Assembly: GCA_963971575.1 (NCBI GenBank) | Contig: OZ020616.1 | Location: forward strand, 3,864,924 to 3,928,923 | Direction of reading: 5' to 3' | DNA length: 64,000 nt | Source of the DNA: Liopterus haemorrhoidalis | Lineage: Eukaryota > Arthropoda > Insecta > Coleoptera > Dytiscidae | In this document: piece by piece, positions 32,357-43,150 of the stretch | Position numbering within the stretch: the stretch's first letter is position 1 | Layout: each line of letters opens with the position of its first letter | Made by a program: the position numbers and the translations under genes | The notes under the pieces: generated by a model | The model's database searches: none | What the model was told of the DNA's origin: nothing | The model's input: only the letters and a program-made list of their open reading frames with translations

Positions 32357-32743
32357 GCATACGAGGTGCGTCAGAAAATTAATAAAACTAAAATTGCGTA
32401 TTTTCTTACTACGTAAACCATCTTTTAAAAATGGCAACATTTATTTATAATTCTATGAGTGTAACTGAAGTAATTGATCGCATGAAGTTGTTATAAATAA
32501 ATCAATTTGTTAGATATGTGCAAACGGCGTGACTGCACTTGAAAAATAATTTGTTATTGGAACAGTAGCCATCTGCTACACGTCACATTAGCCAATGTGT
32601 ATGTTAACGTCTGTGCATACATAAACATACGTCCTACAGCTGCGTAATGTACCAACATATCGCCATCGCCGAGATTATACATTAAAAGTCTAGCATACAC
32701 TAGTGGACTTTTCAGCGGAACAGGTCCTACGGTTCTCGAAGTA
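32357..32743. repeat. Possible solitary mariner end and leader
   Basis: TACGAGGTGCGTCAGAAAAT at 32359 has the form of a mariner terminus and faces right, but no transposase of its own follows before the rosa insertion. The 360 bp to 32743 contain no open frame of interest. Confidence 0.35.
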
Positions 32744-34042
32744 CAAGGTGTCTCAAAAGAAATTTTATATTTATTTAGCTTACTGCGTGAACGCAACGTA
32801 TCCGAGGGGCGCGGGGGTTATGTCAATCGGTAGCCTGGCTTTTGGGAATTCAGTCGCTATGGAGCGTTTCTCGGGAGCAGACCGCGCGTTATGCGTGCGA
32901 GAGTTTTACAAAAACGGTGATTCGGCGACTGTAGCGCGTAGAAAATTCTGCAGTATTCGAGGTTTTCGCCACTTAAATGATGCGCCAAGCATTCCTCTCA
33001 TTCGACATTGGGTTAAAAAGTTTGAAGAGACTGGTACAACGCTGGATAAATCAAAATCCGGGCGACCTAGGTCATCAAGAACGGTAGAAAACGTGGAGAA
33101 TGTTAATCAGTCTGTTCGTGACGACCCGAACCTTTCAATTCGGAAGGGCAGAAGTGCTTTAAATGTGCATAGATCATCATTACATCGCATTATGCACAAA
33201 GACCTAAAGCTGCACCCCTACAAAATTCAATTGGTGCAAGAATTAAAGCCCCAAGATGCCAGTCAGAGGCTTAATTTCGTAAATCAGGTGATTGAGCGAT
33301 TTTCAACGTTTACCAACATTTTGTTTTCGGATGAAGCTCATTTTCATCTTAATGGCCACGTAAATAAGCAGAACTGCCGCTACTGGAGTGCAACGAATCC
33401 GAAACGCAAACATCAGAAACCCCTACATTCGCCTAAAGTGACCGTATGGGCTGCGATGTCGGCGCGAGGAATTATCGGCCCTTACTTTTTTGAAGACGAA
33501 AGGGGGCGTGCAGTTACAGTGAGTTCAGAGCGTTATGTGGAGATGTTAGACAACTTCTTGGTACCTGAACTGCAAAACTTTCCTGGCTATAACCAAAGAA
33601 CATGGTTCCAACAGGACGGAGCAACTTCACACACGTCCAATATGTCTCTGCCACGTGTTCGTGAAATTTTCTCAGGCAAATTGATCTCCCGGAGAGGTGA
33701 CATAAATTGGCCTCCACGCAGTCCAGATTTAACCCCTATGGACTTTTTCCTATGGGGTTATCTTAAATCTAAAGTTTACGCCAATAAACCGACTTCACTG
33801 GCGCATTTGAAAGAAAATATCCGTCACGAAATGGCAGCCATCCCTGAGTCCACCTGCCGAGGCGTCATAAGTAATTTTACTATTCGATTAAATGAGCGAG
33901 GGTCTACATTTAGACGATATTATTTTTAAGAAATAGATCCCCAAAAAGTGTATTTTAATAATTAATAAACATTTTTTCTATATACGGCTTACTTTTTTTT
34001 TAATCGATCCACTAAATATAAAATTTCTTTTGAGACACCTTG
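32744..34042 (+). mobile_element. Complete rosa-type (DD41D) mariner
   Basis: 1299 bp. The terminal inverted repeats 32744-32773 and 34013-34042 are identical over 30 bases (start CAAGGTGTCTCAAAAGAAAT). TA lies directly outside on both sides (32742-32743, 34043-34044). The single transposase frame (32859-33929) is unbroken. The right end landed in the TATA bordering an older mariner. Confidence 0.9.
32859..33929 (+). CDS. Mariner transposase, DD41D (rosa) type, apparently intact
   Basis: 356 residues. It cuts and rejoins DNA at the element ends in the nucleus. The start is the ATG of MERFSGADRALCVREF: the longer open frame upstream begins outside the inverted repeat and cannot be native. An ATG 13 codons earlier (32820) is a possible alternative. 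An N-terminal paired helix-turn-helix region (about 1-115) contains the linker KSGRPRSSR at 66-74. Catalytic aspartates: D158 (FSDEAHFHL), D253 (WFQQDGATSH) and D295 (SPDLTPMDFF). There are 94 residues between the first two and 41 between the last two, hence DD41D. WPPRSPDLTP precedes the last one. Length is normal for the family and there is no stop or frameshift. It is the best candidate in the window for a gene that could still make an active mobile-element protein. Confidence 0.9.
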   Translation: MERFSGADRALCVREFYKNGDSATVARRKFCSIRGFRHLNDAPSIPLIRHWVKKFEETGTTLDKSKSGRPRSSRTVENVENVNQSVRDDPNLSIRKGRSALNVHRSSLHRIMHKDLKLHPYKIQLVQELKPQDASQRLNFVNQVIERFSTFTNILFSDEAHFHLNGHVNKQNCRYWSATNPKRKHQKPLHSPKVTVWAAMSARGIIGPYFFEDERGRAVTVSSERYVEMLDNFLVPELQNFPGYNQRTWFQQDGATSHTSNMSLPRVREIFSGKLISRRGDINWPPRSPDLTPMDFFLWGYLKSKVYANKPTSLAHLKENIRHEMAAIPESTCRGVISNFTIRLNERGSTFRRYYF

Positions 34043-34046
34043 TATA

Positions 34047-34665
34047 AGGTCGTCAAGGATGAAATTTGCAGATAAAAAGGCGAAGTTGGTTGATAACTTA
34101 CAAATATAAGGAATTATTTTATTCATCAAAGTATGCACCCATACTGTCTATACACTTTTGCCATTTAAGCGGCAGGTTGTTCAAGTCGGTGCTATAAAAC
34201 CCTGGCGGACGAGAGTCAACGAATTCCTGGAAGGCCAGTTTTACAGCATTGTCGGTATTAAACTGTTTTCCTATTAAAAAGTTGTCCAAATTGCGGAAGA
34301 AGTGGTAGTCAGTGGGGGCTAGGTCTGGTGAGTATGGAGGATGATGAACAAGTTCCAACTCCAATTCCTGTAGTTTTGCCACAGTCATTTGTGCAGTGTG
34401 TTGTCCAGCGTTATCACGCAATAAGATAGGAGTCGATCTGTTGACCAATCTAGGCTGTTTTTCTTTAAGTTTTTGCATCATTTCGTCCAGTTGGTTGCAG
34501 TATATTTCTGCTGTGATCGATGAGCCAGGTTTTTTTTTTTAGTTTTTAAGTTACCTGTCCGAAATTTAGCGAACTAATTTGATATTGTCTGCTGCGTAGT
34601 AACACTAGAGCCAAATACACTATTAAAGTTTTGCGCGGTCTGCGATGCCGTAGTTCCACGTAAGG
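34047..34665 (-). mobile_element. Dead mariner, 5'-truncated, beside the rosa copy
   Basis: The minus strand encodes the C-terminal third of a DD34D mariner transposase (34481-34119: LLRDNAGQHTAQMT, HHPPYSPDLAPTDYHFF, KWQKCIDSMGAYFDE). It keeps the second aspartate (RDN) and third (PTD) with 34 residues between. The N-terminal part is missing or frameshifted beyond about 34510 and similarity stops near 34665. The 3' inverted end AGGTCGTCAAGGATGAAATT is at 34047-34066. TATA just outside it contains the rosa target. Confidence 0.8.
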
Positions 34666-34744
34666 AATTTGTATTTCGCACTCCTCCTATACGAAGTACT
34701 TTATGATCACTCCTTATTTTTGATAATATATTACATTTATTTTG

Positions 34745-34898
34745 TTTCACCATCGTTGAATAAATTTATTCAACGAATAAAGTTGACAATATCGCATCAT
34801 TCTATTGACGGCAACGTTAATTTCTTCATTAATAGTTTAAAACCGATGCGATATTGTCAACTTTATTTGTTAAATAAATTTATTCAACGATGGTGAAA
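34745..34898. mobile_element. Hairpin MITE, 154 bp
   Basis: The outer 53 bases on each side are near-perfect inverted repeats (TTTCACCATCGTTGAATAAA at the outside, AAGTTGACAATATCGCATC inside), with a 48-nt loop. Each arm also contains the short palindrome TTGAATAAATTTATTCAA. Confidence 0.65.
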
Positions 34899-35034
34899 TG
34901 GCCAAATGAGTATTTATTTTGCACCTAACCATTAATTTATTTTAATACTGGTTAAGTATAAGGTAAATATACATATGTTACATTTGAAATACTAGAGAGT
35001 GGGTATAATATAAGCACTGGTCCGTCAGAAATAA

Positions 35035-35230
35035 ATCTTGCAACTAATGCGATTATTGTGCACTTTACCGCTGCTGGGCCGGCAATTGATAAACCAGTGG
35101 GCCAGCTAACGGCCACGGGGTCACCGGGGTACTGGCCCATTACTTTCAATGCCGGGGAGTATGTGCTTCAACAGTACTGGCCCGTATAAAAATGTTTGCT
35201 GGGCTAGTAATAGCCCATGCGAGAAACATT
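35035..35230. repeat. Cluster of ACTGGCCC/GGGCCAGT words
   Basis: A GC-rich island with TGCTGGGCCGGCAA, AGTGGGCCAGCTAA, GTACTGGCCCATTA, GTACTGGCCCGTAT and GCTGGGCTAGTAATAGCCC, i.e. five inverted or direct versions of one word in about 150 bp. No open frame. It looks like the subterminal array of a DNA element without visible ends. Confidence 0.4.
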
Positions 35231-35924
35231 GCACAGGCTTCGCAAACCAACGACAGTCTTCAAGGTTTAACCCTGTGATTTATTAATAAGCATCGCAAAA
35301 CGAACCCTGGCAGAAAATTGGAAGCGCTTGAACTAAAATTGTAAAATTGTAGGAATAATCAGTATTCTAAGGATTGCCACCTTTCTGCCTGTACCACAAC
35401 TAGTCATAATGATTGCCTCTACTATATAGTCTCTAACAGTTCACCTTTAAGTGTGTCCCATAACATAATTTTGGCGAGTTTGTATTCCTCAGCAACATGG
35501 TGCACCTACTTTCAAAGTAAGTGTACGTGGGGATAGTCCAAATGGGTTAAGAAAATTTCAGGAATTCTATGAAATGTCGAAAACCGTTTCTTTATAGGGG
35601 TAACAGGAGGTCTATTCTGTAAGCTTTCCGACACTTATATTTACAGGGTCCTGTCGTAAGTTCCGACAGTACAGTCTGCATAAGTGACAGGGCAGTTTGC
35701 AAGTAACTACCGACAAGTTACAGATTATGGCTCCAAGGTAAAACGACTTCATAGACACAACTAAAGTCACTGGATTATACAAAGTAGCGCAAGCCTTTGA
35801 AGAAGCCGACAGACCCCAGAGTTTGATTGGCAACATTGCTTCCCCTGTTAAGCAAACTAAAGCAGCAATTTTTACGTTCTTAAGTTTGCGTCTGCGCTGT
35901 CACATCTCTCTCTCTCGCTCTCAT
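35231..35924. other. Unassigned stretch
   Basis: Mixed composition, with a CT-run (35905-35920) at its right side. No gene or delimited repeat is seen. Confidence 0.3.
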
Positions 35925-35928
35925 TTAA

Positions 35929-36689
35929 GGCTGCGTATAACCCCCGGAGGTTACTAGTTTCTTATACAAAACTAACAATCTGAAATAAAATTAGTATCAA
36001 CCTATACATCAAATTTTGCACCGAATTTGTAACTATCTAATATGATAGTTTTAATTGTAGAAACATTTATTGTAAAAATATTATCGCTCAATAACTTAAA
36101 AATAGACATCAGCGATATTGTTCTGTAATTTATTAAATCTATTTGTGGGTTTCGAATAACTTTTATATTTATATAGTTTTATGTAGAAATGTTCAAATAA
36201 TACGTCAATTTTTTTTTCGACTTGATTACTTATTGTTTAGAGCCTTCTTCGAAAAATATTATACTTAAAGATAATAGAATGCCACTTGGTACACGTATTC
36301 TTCACGAAAAATAAATCATTTTTACCCGTAACACCAATTTTGAAAAGCGCGGCAGATTCAAGAGGGCGACAAAAATAGATTACAAAGTACAATAAATATA
36401 AGTAATTTTCACAATACAACAAAATAGCTACAATCATATTTGTAGAATGAAGCTTTAGGTACAATTTGCCGCATCGTACGCAAATATGCGTCGATTGGTT
36501 TACAAGATGGCGACTATAATGCAATTTGCTTATTTACAACTACTTAACAGTTTTTTCTACAGTTAAAAATATCCTATTAGATAGATAAAAATTCGCTGCA
36601 AATTTTGATATATAGATTGTTATTAATTTTATTTCCGATTATTAGTTTTGTATAAGAAACTATTGAGGACTATAGGGTTGTGCGCCGCC
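35929..36689. mobile_element. TTAA-flanked MITE family Z, 761 bp
   Basis: Ends GGCTGCGTATAACCCC and GGGTTGTGCGCCGCC begin diverged inverted repeats of about 60 bp that share TAGTTTCTTATACAAAACTA. TTAA lies at 35925-35928 and 36690-36693. A solitary left end of the family is at 45068-45112. The interior is AT-rich and non-coding. Confidence 0.65.
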
Positions 36690-36983
36690 TTAATAACCTC
36701 CTTGTCAGCGTTTTGAATATTTAAGGTTAAGTTTCATTTAAATTTATATATTATATCCATTTTATTTAATGAAAATAAAAAAAAATAACTGAAATTGTAC
36801 CACAATTGTTATAGTGCATCTTTGATTAAAAAAATCGTGATTACAATGTTAAAAATAAATTTTTTGGTAGTGCTAGTTTCTTATTTTTGTACTGTTGGAA
36901 TCACTGAAAATCATTTGTGTTGGCGACATTTTGAACCCCAGTATGGCCGCCGTTGCGCTACTTTATATAATCTAGTGACTTTA
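36690..36983. other. Unassigned short stretch
   Basis: Gene-free DNA between two MITEs. Confidence 0.3.
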
Positions 36984-37456
36984 ATTGGGAAACAGAATGC
37001 AACGAGTTCGACGGCGCGTTGACGCCGTTCGTACGGCGCTATCTGTCAGAAGGAAGTTAAAACCAAGCTGTCGTACGCAAGTGCACAGAATGGACAACGT
37101 CCTGCGGCGTTCGAACGCCGTTGATACTGAATGTTCGTCAACTTCCAACTTTTGACGCCGTTGAACGTTGACGCAGAACACCTAACCTCAGTATTTACTG
37201 AATGGTAAAGTGTTTGTATGTATAAATAACTTGCATACAACATAAATAACATCACATACAAGTCTTCATCATCCATTATACTTTTAATAAAAGAAAGTGC
37301 ACGTATAAACACAGATATAGGTTGTCAAGTGACACATGACGGCGTTAAAAATTATTGCATTGTGTGCAGGCGAAAATTCTCAACGGCGTTGACGAAACGC
37401 TGTCGCAAATGACGGCGCGCTGACGCCGTAACGCGCTGTGCATTCTGTTCCAGGCT
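36984..37456. mobile_element. Harbinger-type MITE family P, copy 1
   Basis: 473 bp with TTA on both sides (36981-36983, 37457-37459) and ends GGGAAACAGAATGCA and TGCATTCTGTTCCAGGCT. The outer 150 bp on each side are dense in ACGGCG/ACGCCG words and CpG, unlike the AT-rich middle. On the minus strand at about 37277 an ATG opens MDDEDLYVMLF, which resembles the usual start of Harbinger transposases; the frame then loses similarity. Exactly the same length as the copy at 61164. Confidence 0.8.
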
Positions 37457-37556
37457 TTAGACACAACCACAGCGCAAGAGAGTTCTTTGGAGAGATAAAT
37501 TGTAATTGTAATTTGTTTTTCTTTAATTTTACCTTGCTTCCGATTTCCATGAGCAA

Positions 37557-37595
<39 letters not shown>

Positions 37596-38522
37596 TACGT
37601 ATTTACATCATTTGTGTACATAAAGTTATATTGGGGGGTGATAATCTCTCCCGTTACCCCTACAATTACCATTTTAACATAGCACTCGCATATATAATGC
37701 CCTTGGCAATCAATATCCCCAACCAACTCGGGCATTCAGCGTATGCCACTGATCTGTAATAGCGTTACAGAAAATACAATTAAGTATTCATAATACGTAA
37801 GGCACAGCTAATGTAATTCATATAAATACAAACAGGAATGAATAATTTATTACCTACATACGTACATAGATGATAAAAAAACATTTATCGTTTAGTGTAA
37901 GCATGTTTGATTCGTTCCAAATAAACTCAATAAATGGGAATCAACAGTGTACATACTTTCTTAAATAAATAAACAAAGAATAGTTTCCCAATGTCTAGAT
38001 CAGTGGTTCTTAACTGGTGTTCCTAACTTGAAAGTGTCCCGCCAAAATTTGAAAATCAGTGAAAAATTAAAACAGTTATTAACCCAAGCTTGACCAAATG
38101 GGGTGTGTCACACCCCAGTATATTAATAGTGGAAATGATGTATCTATTGACAATATTTATGAATTAGTTAATATTTAACAATAATTTAATTTTTAATCGA
38201 CAAAAAAATCAAAAACACCATTTACAAAAAAATATGTCTAAATTATATTTGGCAACAGCGCATTTCGAACGAATTATAAATAAATAACGAAGTATCTAAT
38301 AGCAACTAATTCAAAATTCAAGCTTTGCTTGAGAAATGAGAAAGAAATTGTCTCCCCCACCAAAATACATAGACCAATCAGAGAGCTAGCTCAATTAGTA
38401 TGTGTGAGAGTTGGTGTGAACGAGAGATGCAATGTTGTCAGTCAACACGAGACGCAACTTGAAGTATGATGCAATTTAGGAAAGAAATTGGCGTGATTTT
38501 GACTTTTATTGAAAAAATTATT
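37457..38522. other. Unassigned stretch with AT dinucleotide run and a hAT-type left end
   Basis: (AT)n occupies 37558-37592. CAGTGGTTCTTAACTGG at 37995-38011 is a hAT MITE left end for which I found no right partner. The remainder shows no gene. Confidence 0.4.
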
Positions 38523-39570
38523 AAAAAATTGATGTGAAGTGTGAATTTTCACACATTTCAGGGTTTTGCAGGTATTTAGTAAGTGAATGATGATTATTTG
38601 GGATGCCAAAACAAATTTTATGTCAAAATATTTTTTTATGAATTTTAAATCGAATGCCTACTACCATTATTTAACTTTTTAAAGATGTGCAGTATTTTTT
38701 TTTTATATATCAAGGTTCATTAAGATTTTGAAAATTGCGCCTATGGCTTCCATTGGTTGTTTTTAGTCATAGCTCCTCCCCTTTGATTTCGTGTACATTC
38801 AAATATATAATTAAATTATAATTTCAACAATTTCCACTGGCTATTAAAAATTAAATGCAACAATTGCCAAAATATAATTAAAATTTTGAAAAAGTAATTT
38901 ATACAATATAAAAATGCAAAAAAAAAAATATAAAAAATAATATTGTCTCCTCACGTAGGACTCGAACATGAGCTCGAATGTGAATTCTTGGACAGAACGC
39001 TAGTATCTTAGCCACTGCACCAAGAAACACGTTACTGTTTAGCGTATTATATAACTATAAGTCAACATTATTAGCAAAAAAACAAAAAATGCTTTTTTTT
39101 CCAAAAACATAATCTGATCAAAATCCTGTTGAACTATTCCGGTTCACACCAATGTACATTACTTAGAATTTTTTCAGATTTTTAGTTTAAACCATCTGGG
39201 CTACAGGGTGTGGAACAAACATTTTTTTGCACAATATTGGCAAAAATTGCTTCAAAATAATTTATTTTGCAAAAATAAAAATTTGATCGTTAATCCACGT
39301 ACCAAGGGCTTTCATTTGATATCCTACTCAGAATTAAAAAAAAATATTTTTTTTTCGATGAGCACATATTTGTTTATATTTTTAGGGGGATATGTTTTTT
39401 AGATGTTTTAGTATTTTTCCTATGTGCGGGTCAAAGAGTTGTATAAGCATGCCAAATTTCAACTCTCTAGGTTTAGCCGTTTGACTACGATTTTTACCGA
39501 ACAGACAGACAGACAGACGACAAAATGACGGTATAAGGGTTTTTTGGTCATACCTACAAAACCCTAAAAA
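38523..39570 (-). mobile_element. Helentron-like family B, copy 2
   Basis: In minus orientation: 5' AGGGTTTTGTAGGTATGACC, a short GTCT run (39501-39516), a long AT-rich body with 'ATTACTTAGAATTTTTTCAG'-type words shared with the other copies, a tRNA-like module, 3' ATACCTGCAAAACCCTGAAA, a hairpin TGTGAAAATTCACA, and a terminal T-run. Confidence 0.65.
38950..39032 (-). other. tRNA-like module, different type, in Helentron-like copy 2
   Basis: On the minus strand A box TGGTGCAGTGG (39022-39012) fits TRGYNNANNGG exactly, and B box TGTTCGAGTCC (38968-38958) follows. The sequence between and around them is unlike the module at the same place in the copies at 10840 and 43558, apart from the common boxes. 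Confidence 0.5.
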
Positions 39571-40250
39571 GCATTAAATAATTACTTTGAAAAATTACAG
39601 GTAAATATTTTAAGTATTAAATACTTGAGGCTGCGGTCGCCTCCAGAACAAACAAAATCGTAACAAATTACAAACAAATCTTTGAAAGTTATGTAAAAAT
39701 ATTTCTGCGGATATGGTTAAAGATAATTTGAAGACAAGTTTGAAAATTTGAGACAAATTCTTGAAATCGAGAGCGTTATGCGCTCAAGTTACTGCATATA
39801 CGGGCAAATTGAAATAGTAAACTAGAAGGGTGGTGTGTAGGACGCATCTATTGGTCACTAAAACACGAACGTGTCGGATAACGAGGATGCTTTCAAGTAC
39901 TTCCCTTCTGTACACGCCGCGTTGGTTTCTGAAGTGTTTGCTGAACCTTCCCTGGCTAAGAGGAATTTTCAAAATTGATTGGAATTGCATTAACTAAAAG
40001 ACACAAGATTAAACTTGACAAAGTAGCCTCCATAAATTACTATTTTATGTTAGAAATATTTACAAATTCACTCAGTTGTATAATAAACACGCCAGCTGCT
40101 TTGAAAGCATATTGTTAAAATCATAACATGTTTTACACGTGTAGTGTTTATATAAATATGTTATTTATAAATATTATTAAGTATATTTTCCTCAAAATCA
40201 TAAAATTCATGACTATTTTACCTATTATTAGAGATTATGATCGGATCCTA
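39571..40250. other. Unassigned stretch
   Basis: No element ends or coding. A 68-codon minus frame (39784-39990) has no motif. Confidence 0.3.
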
Positions 40251-40253
40251 TTA

Positions 40254-40856
40254 TACCCTTTTCACACTAGATCTTTAAGATCGGATGTTAAAGTGAATGG
40301 ATCTTTAAACGCTAATGTGAAACCGTACGGCCTCGTCTAAACACAACCGATGTTTTAAGACAGAGATCTGCGTCTTAAACTTCGTCCGCATTGCCAACTT
40401 AATTTCTATTATAAAAAAATACTCCTTGAATTTGTGCTGTCAACATTTTATATTATCATAAACAAGAATACTGTATTATATCGACGTTATAAGAAGTTTA
40501 TACTTATTGTTATAATAAAATTATTTATTTTAATAATGTGTTTAATAAAATACAGAGCTACAATAATTGAGATAAAATGTATCGACTTACATGTTAATAC
40601 AGGTGTAATATATTCTTTATTGTAGTGCCTTTATTGTAGAATGAAATGAAATATCCTTAATTGTTTATAATAATTCAAAATGTGCGTTTGCGTAGACAGT
40701 TCAAAACTAGTAATTTCATGACGGTAACTTAAGGACAAAATTACTGTAGCTGATGACAGCACCAGAGATTTAAACATCAAGTGTGAAAGCATACCGATCT
40801 TAAACATCGGTGAACTTTAAGTTCACTCGTCTTAAAGATCTAGTGTGAAAAGGGTA
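40254..40856. mobile_element. Harbinger-type MITE family A, intact copy
   Basis: 603 bp with TTA on both sides (40251-40253, 40857-40859) and ends TACCCTTTTCACACTAGATC / GATCTAGTGTGAAAAGGGTA. The cleanest copy for defining the family. Confidence 0.85.
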
Positions 40857-40938
40857 TTAGAGATTAGTACCAATGTCCGATATTTTTTAGACATCGATGT
40901 CTTTGACATAGATATTAACTCTCTAGTACCCCATTTTT

Positions 40939-41481
40939 ACCGACCGCCAACATATATATATATAAGGGATGTATTGTGACCATACCGATTTTGACATTTC
41001 GAGATTTCGATTGATCTCCACGAATTGAGATTCCTACATAATGTTTTGACTATTTTTAGCATGATATCTGTCGGTCTGTCTGTCTGTCCGTCTGTCTGTG
41101 TACACGTGTAGAGTAAATTCAGCTAAAAGGATTTTTATGAAACATCATATTTAAGCTCTTGACATCAATGGCACGAATTGATCAACTTTTGGTAAAAATC
41201 GGTTGACTAAAAATGGGAGTTAACTCGTGTCGATTTTAAGATTTTTGCGAATTTTTAACAGAACAATATTTCTAAAAATATTATTTAAAAGTTGCTATAA
41301 ATGCAATAACTAATAACTTTTATTTGAGACGTTTTTTGATAAAATTTCTCAATTTTTCCATACTTATATGTAACGTTTCCATGGTCATGATAAATAAAAT
41401 CTCTGTTAAAAAATATTAGGCCAAGTTATTTCTACTCTGCTGCTAGAATGTATTTTATACAAGTACTTTATGATGGCGGTC
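40939..41481 (+). mobile_element. Helentron-like family K copy, 3'-truncated
   Basis: 5' ACCGACCGCCAACATATATA, a short GTCT tract (41069-41098), the body with ATGGGAGTTAACTCGTGTCG, and an end within TGATGGCGGTC, just before the terminal hairpin. Confidence 0.65.
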
Positions 41482-41725
41482 ATTTAAAAGCTACAGATTA
41501 CATCAATAATGTTAACTTATCAATATTTAACAAACTAGTATTTATTAAAAACATTCAACAAATAAGTAATACTCAATTATAAAAATCCTTCTCCAGCACA
41601 AATAAATATCTATCCGTGTAACTTTAATACAGGATTAGGGCATGCGGTCTTAAATATTGTACGTAGATATTCTGATACAGCTTCACTTAAGTGTTTGCTT
41701 TCGTTTTTGATTAATTTCTTTTAGG

Positions 41726-42590
41726 CAGGGGCGTACCTAGGGTAAATGGCGCCCATGGCAAACATCAAAATTGTGCCCCTATTCAAACATGTCACATCCA
41801 CTTTTTGAAAATTAAAATTTAAAATAACTTGGCTGGAAATCTTTATATATAAAACTGCATATTTGTGGGTGTGTCCGGAAATTCTAACCCACTTCCAGAT
41901 ATGCTACCGAGTTGAAATTTTGCATACAGGTAAGAAATCCCTTCATCATAACTATAAAAATCTAAAATCTCAAAAAAGTCCCACTAGAAACGAGAAATTA
42001 ATAATTTTGTTTTTAATTATATTGGACCATTGGAATATCTATTAAATATGCAGTGAGGGGATAGAAATTTTCGTTGAATAGTTGACTGGATACCTATATT
42101 CTGATATCCGGCTCAAATATTGTCGGTAAACAAAACTGATCTGTATTCAGTTATTTAGCAAAACTATGATTAGTCTATGTAGAACGAGACAACATCAATA
42201 TTAAATTTTTTTATTTTTGCCGATATTTATGAACTTTATTATTTTGGTTTATTTATTTTTGCTTTTGACGAATCTTTTTTAAAAACAGTTTTAACCAAAT
42301 TTAGTATGATTATAGATTAAAACCAGGATTCGAACAGAGGCCATATAGCATCTCAAAATTATCATTCTAAGGGAGTGTTTCGGGATTAAAACTGTTAACT
42401 TAAAAAATTAAAATATCTTTTCAACATATTTTTTTAATTGCACCCCGAAAGGAGTAAAATGCTTTTTCACTTTTTTTATTCTTTTTGTTTTGTTTTCCTT
42501 TTTTATTTTATTTTTTTGCCATTTTGCGCCCCCCTTCAAGTGGCGCCCAGGGCACGTGCCATGCCTGCCATACCCCTAGGTACGCCTCTG
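41726..42590. mobile_element. hAT-type MITE, 865 bp
   Basis: Ends CAGGGGCGTACCTAGGGT and CCCTAGGTACGCCTCTG are inverted. The octamer CTTTTAGG is repeated exactly at 41718-41725 and 42591-42598. The subterminal GGCGCCCATGG/GGCGCCCAGGG words are typical. A tRNA-like ACCAGGATTCGAACAGAGG (about 42321) lies inside, also seen near 49187. Confidence 0.85.
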
Positions 42591-42598
42591 CTTTTAGG

Positions 42599-43055
42599 TA
42601 GCGAGTTTCTAACAAAGGTTGCGGTTTACAGGTGCAAGTTATCATGCAGTTTTCATTTTCCAATGACTTGGTGATTTTAGACTGCTTGTTTGTAAACATA
42701 ACCCACATATGTCGAAATCCACATCATTTTTTTCTGAAATTCCTATAATATAACACGACCGGCAGAGTCATTATTTGTATTACGTTCCGGCATAATACAA
42801 ATAAAAATAATGAAAAATATTTAACTTTCAAGTACGATTTCAATTTCTCTTAGATACATATATCCTTCTAAGTACTGAGCGTGATTTTCCCGCATATAAC
42901 AGTGTGATACGTGTTGCAGGTATCACATAGATGTGCAGGACCTACAGTTTAATGTGGGTTCTGAACCACTTTTATTTGTTATTGGGGAAATTTTCATGGG
43001 AAAATATCTCGGTAGCGATCCCCCACTTTCCGAAGTAAAACGACTGTGAAAATAT
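42599..43055. other. Unassigned stretch
   Basis: No gene. The part next to 43055 may be the tail of the SINE-like sequence that follows. Confidence 0.3.
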
Positions 43056-43059
43056 TTCT

Positions 43060-43150
43060 AAATTTATTTGCCGGCACCGGGAGTTGAACGTCGTACCTCA
43101 CACACAGCTAGCCACACACTAACCAACTGCGTGACAGCCCTCAAATCTCT
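43060..43150 (-). repeat. SINE-like, tRNA-derived sequence
   Basis: The minus strand reads GGGCTGTCACGCAGTTGG, then GTTCAACTCCCGGTGCCGGC. The B-box-like GTTCAACTCCC and A-box-like TCACGCAGTTGG have tRNA spacing. No poly-A tail or target duplication was found. Confidence 0.4.

Noticed and set aside
32703..32858. N-terminal extension of the rosa transposase frame
   Set aside because: It begins upstream of the inverted repeat, so it cannot be part of the native protein; the start at 32859 is preferred.
37046..37312. Open frames of 88 and 66 codons conserved in both family P copies
   Set aside because: Only the first few residues (MDDEDL) resemble a Harbinger transposase; the remainder matches nothing I know and reflects copy identity.
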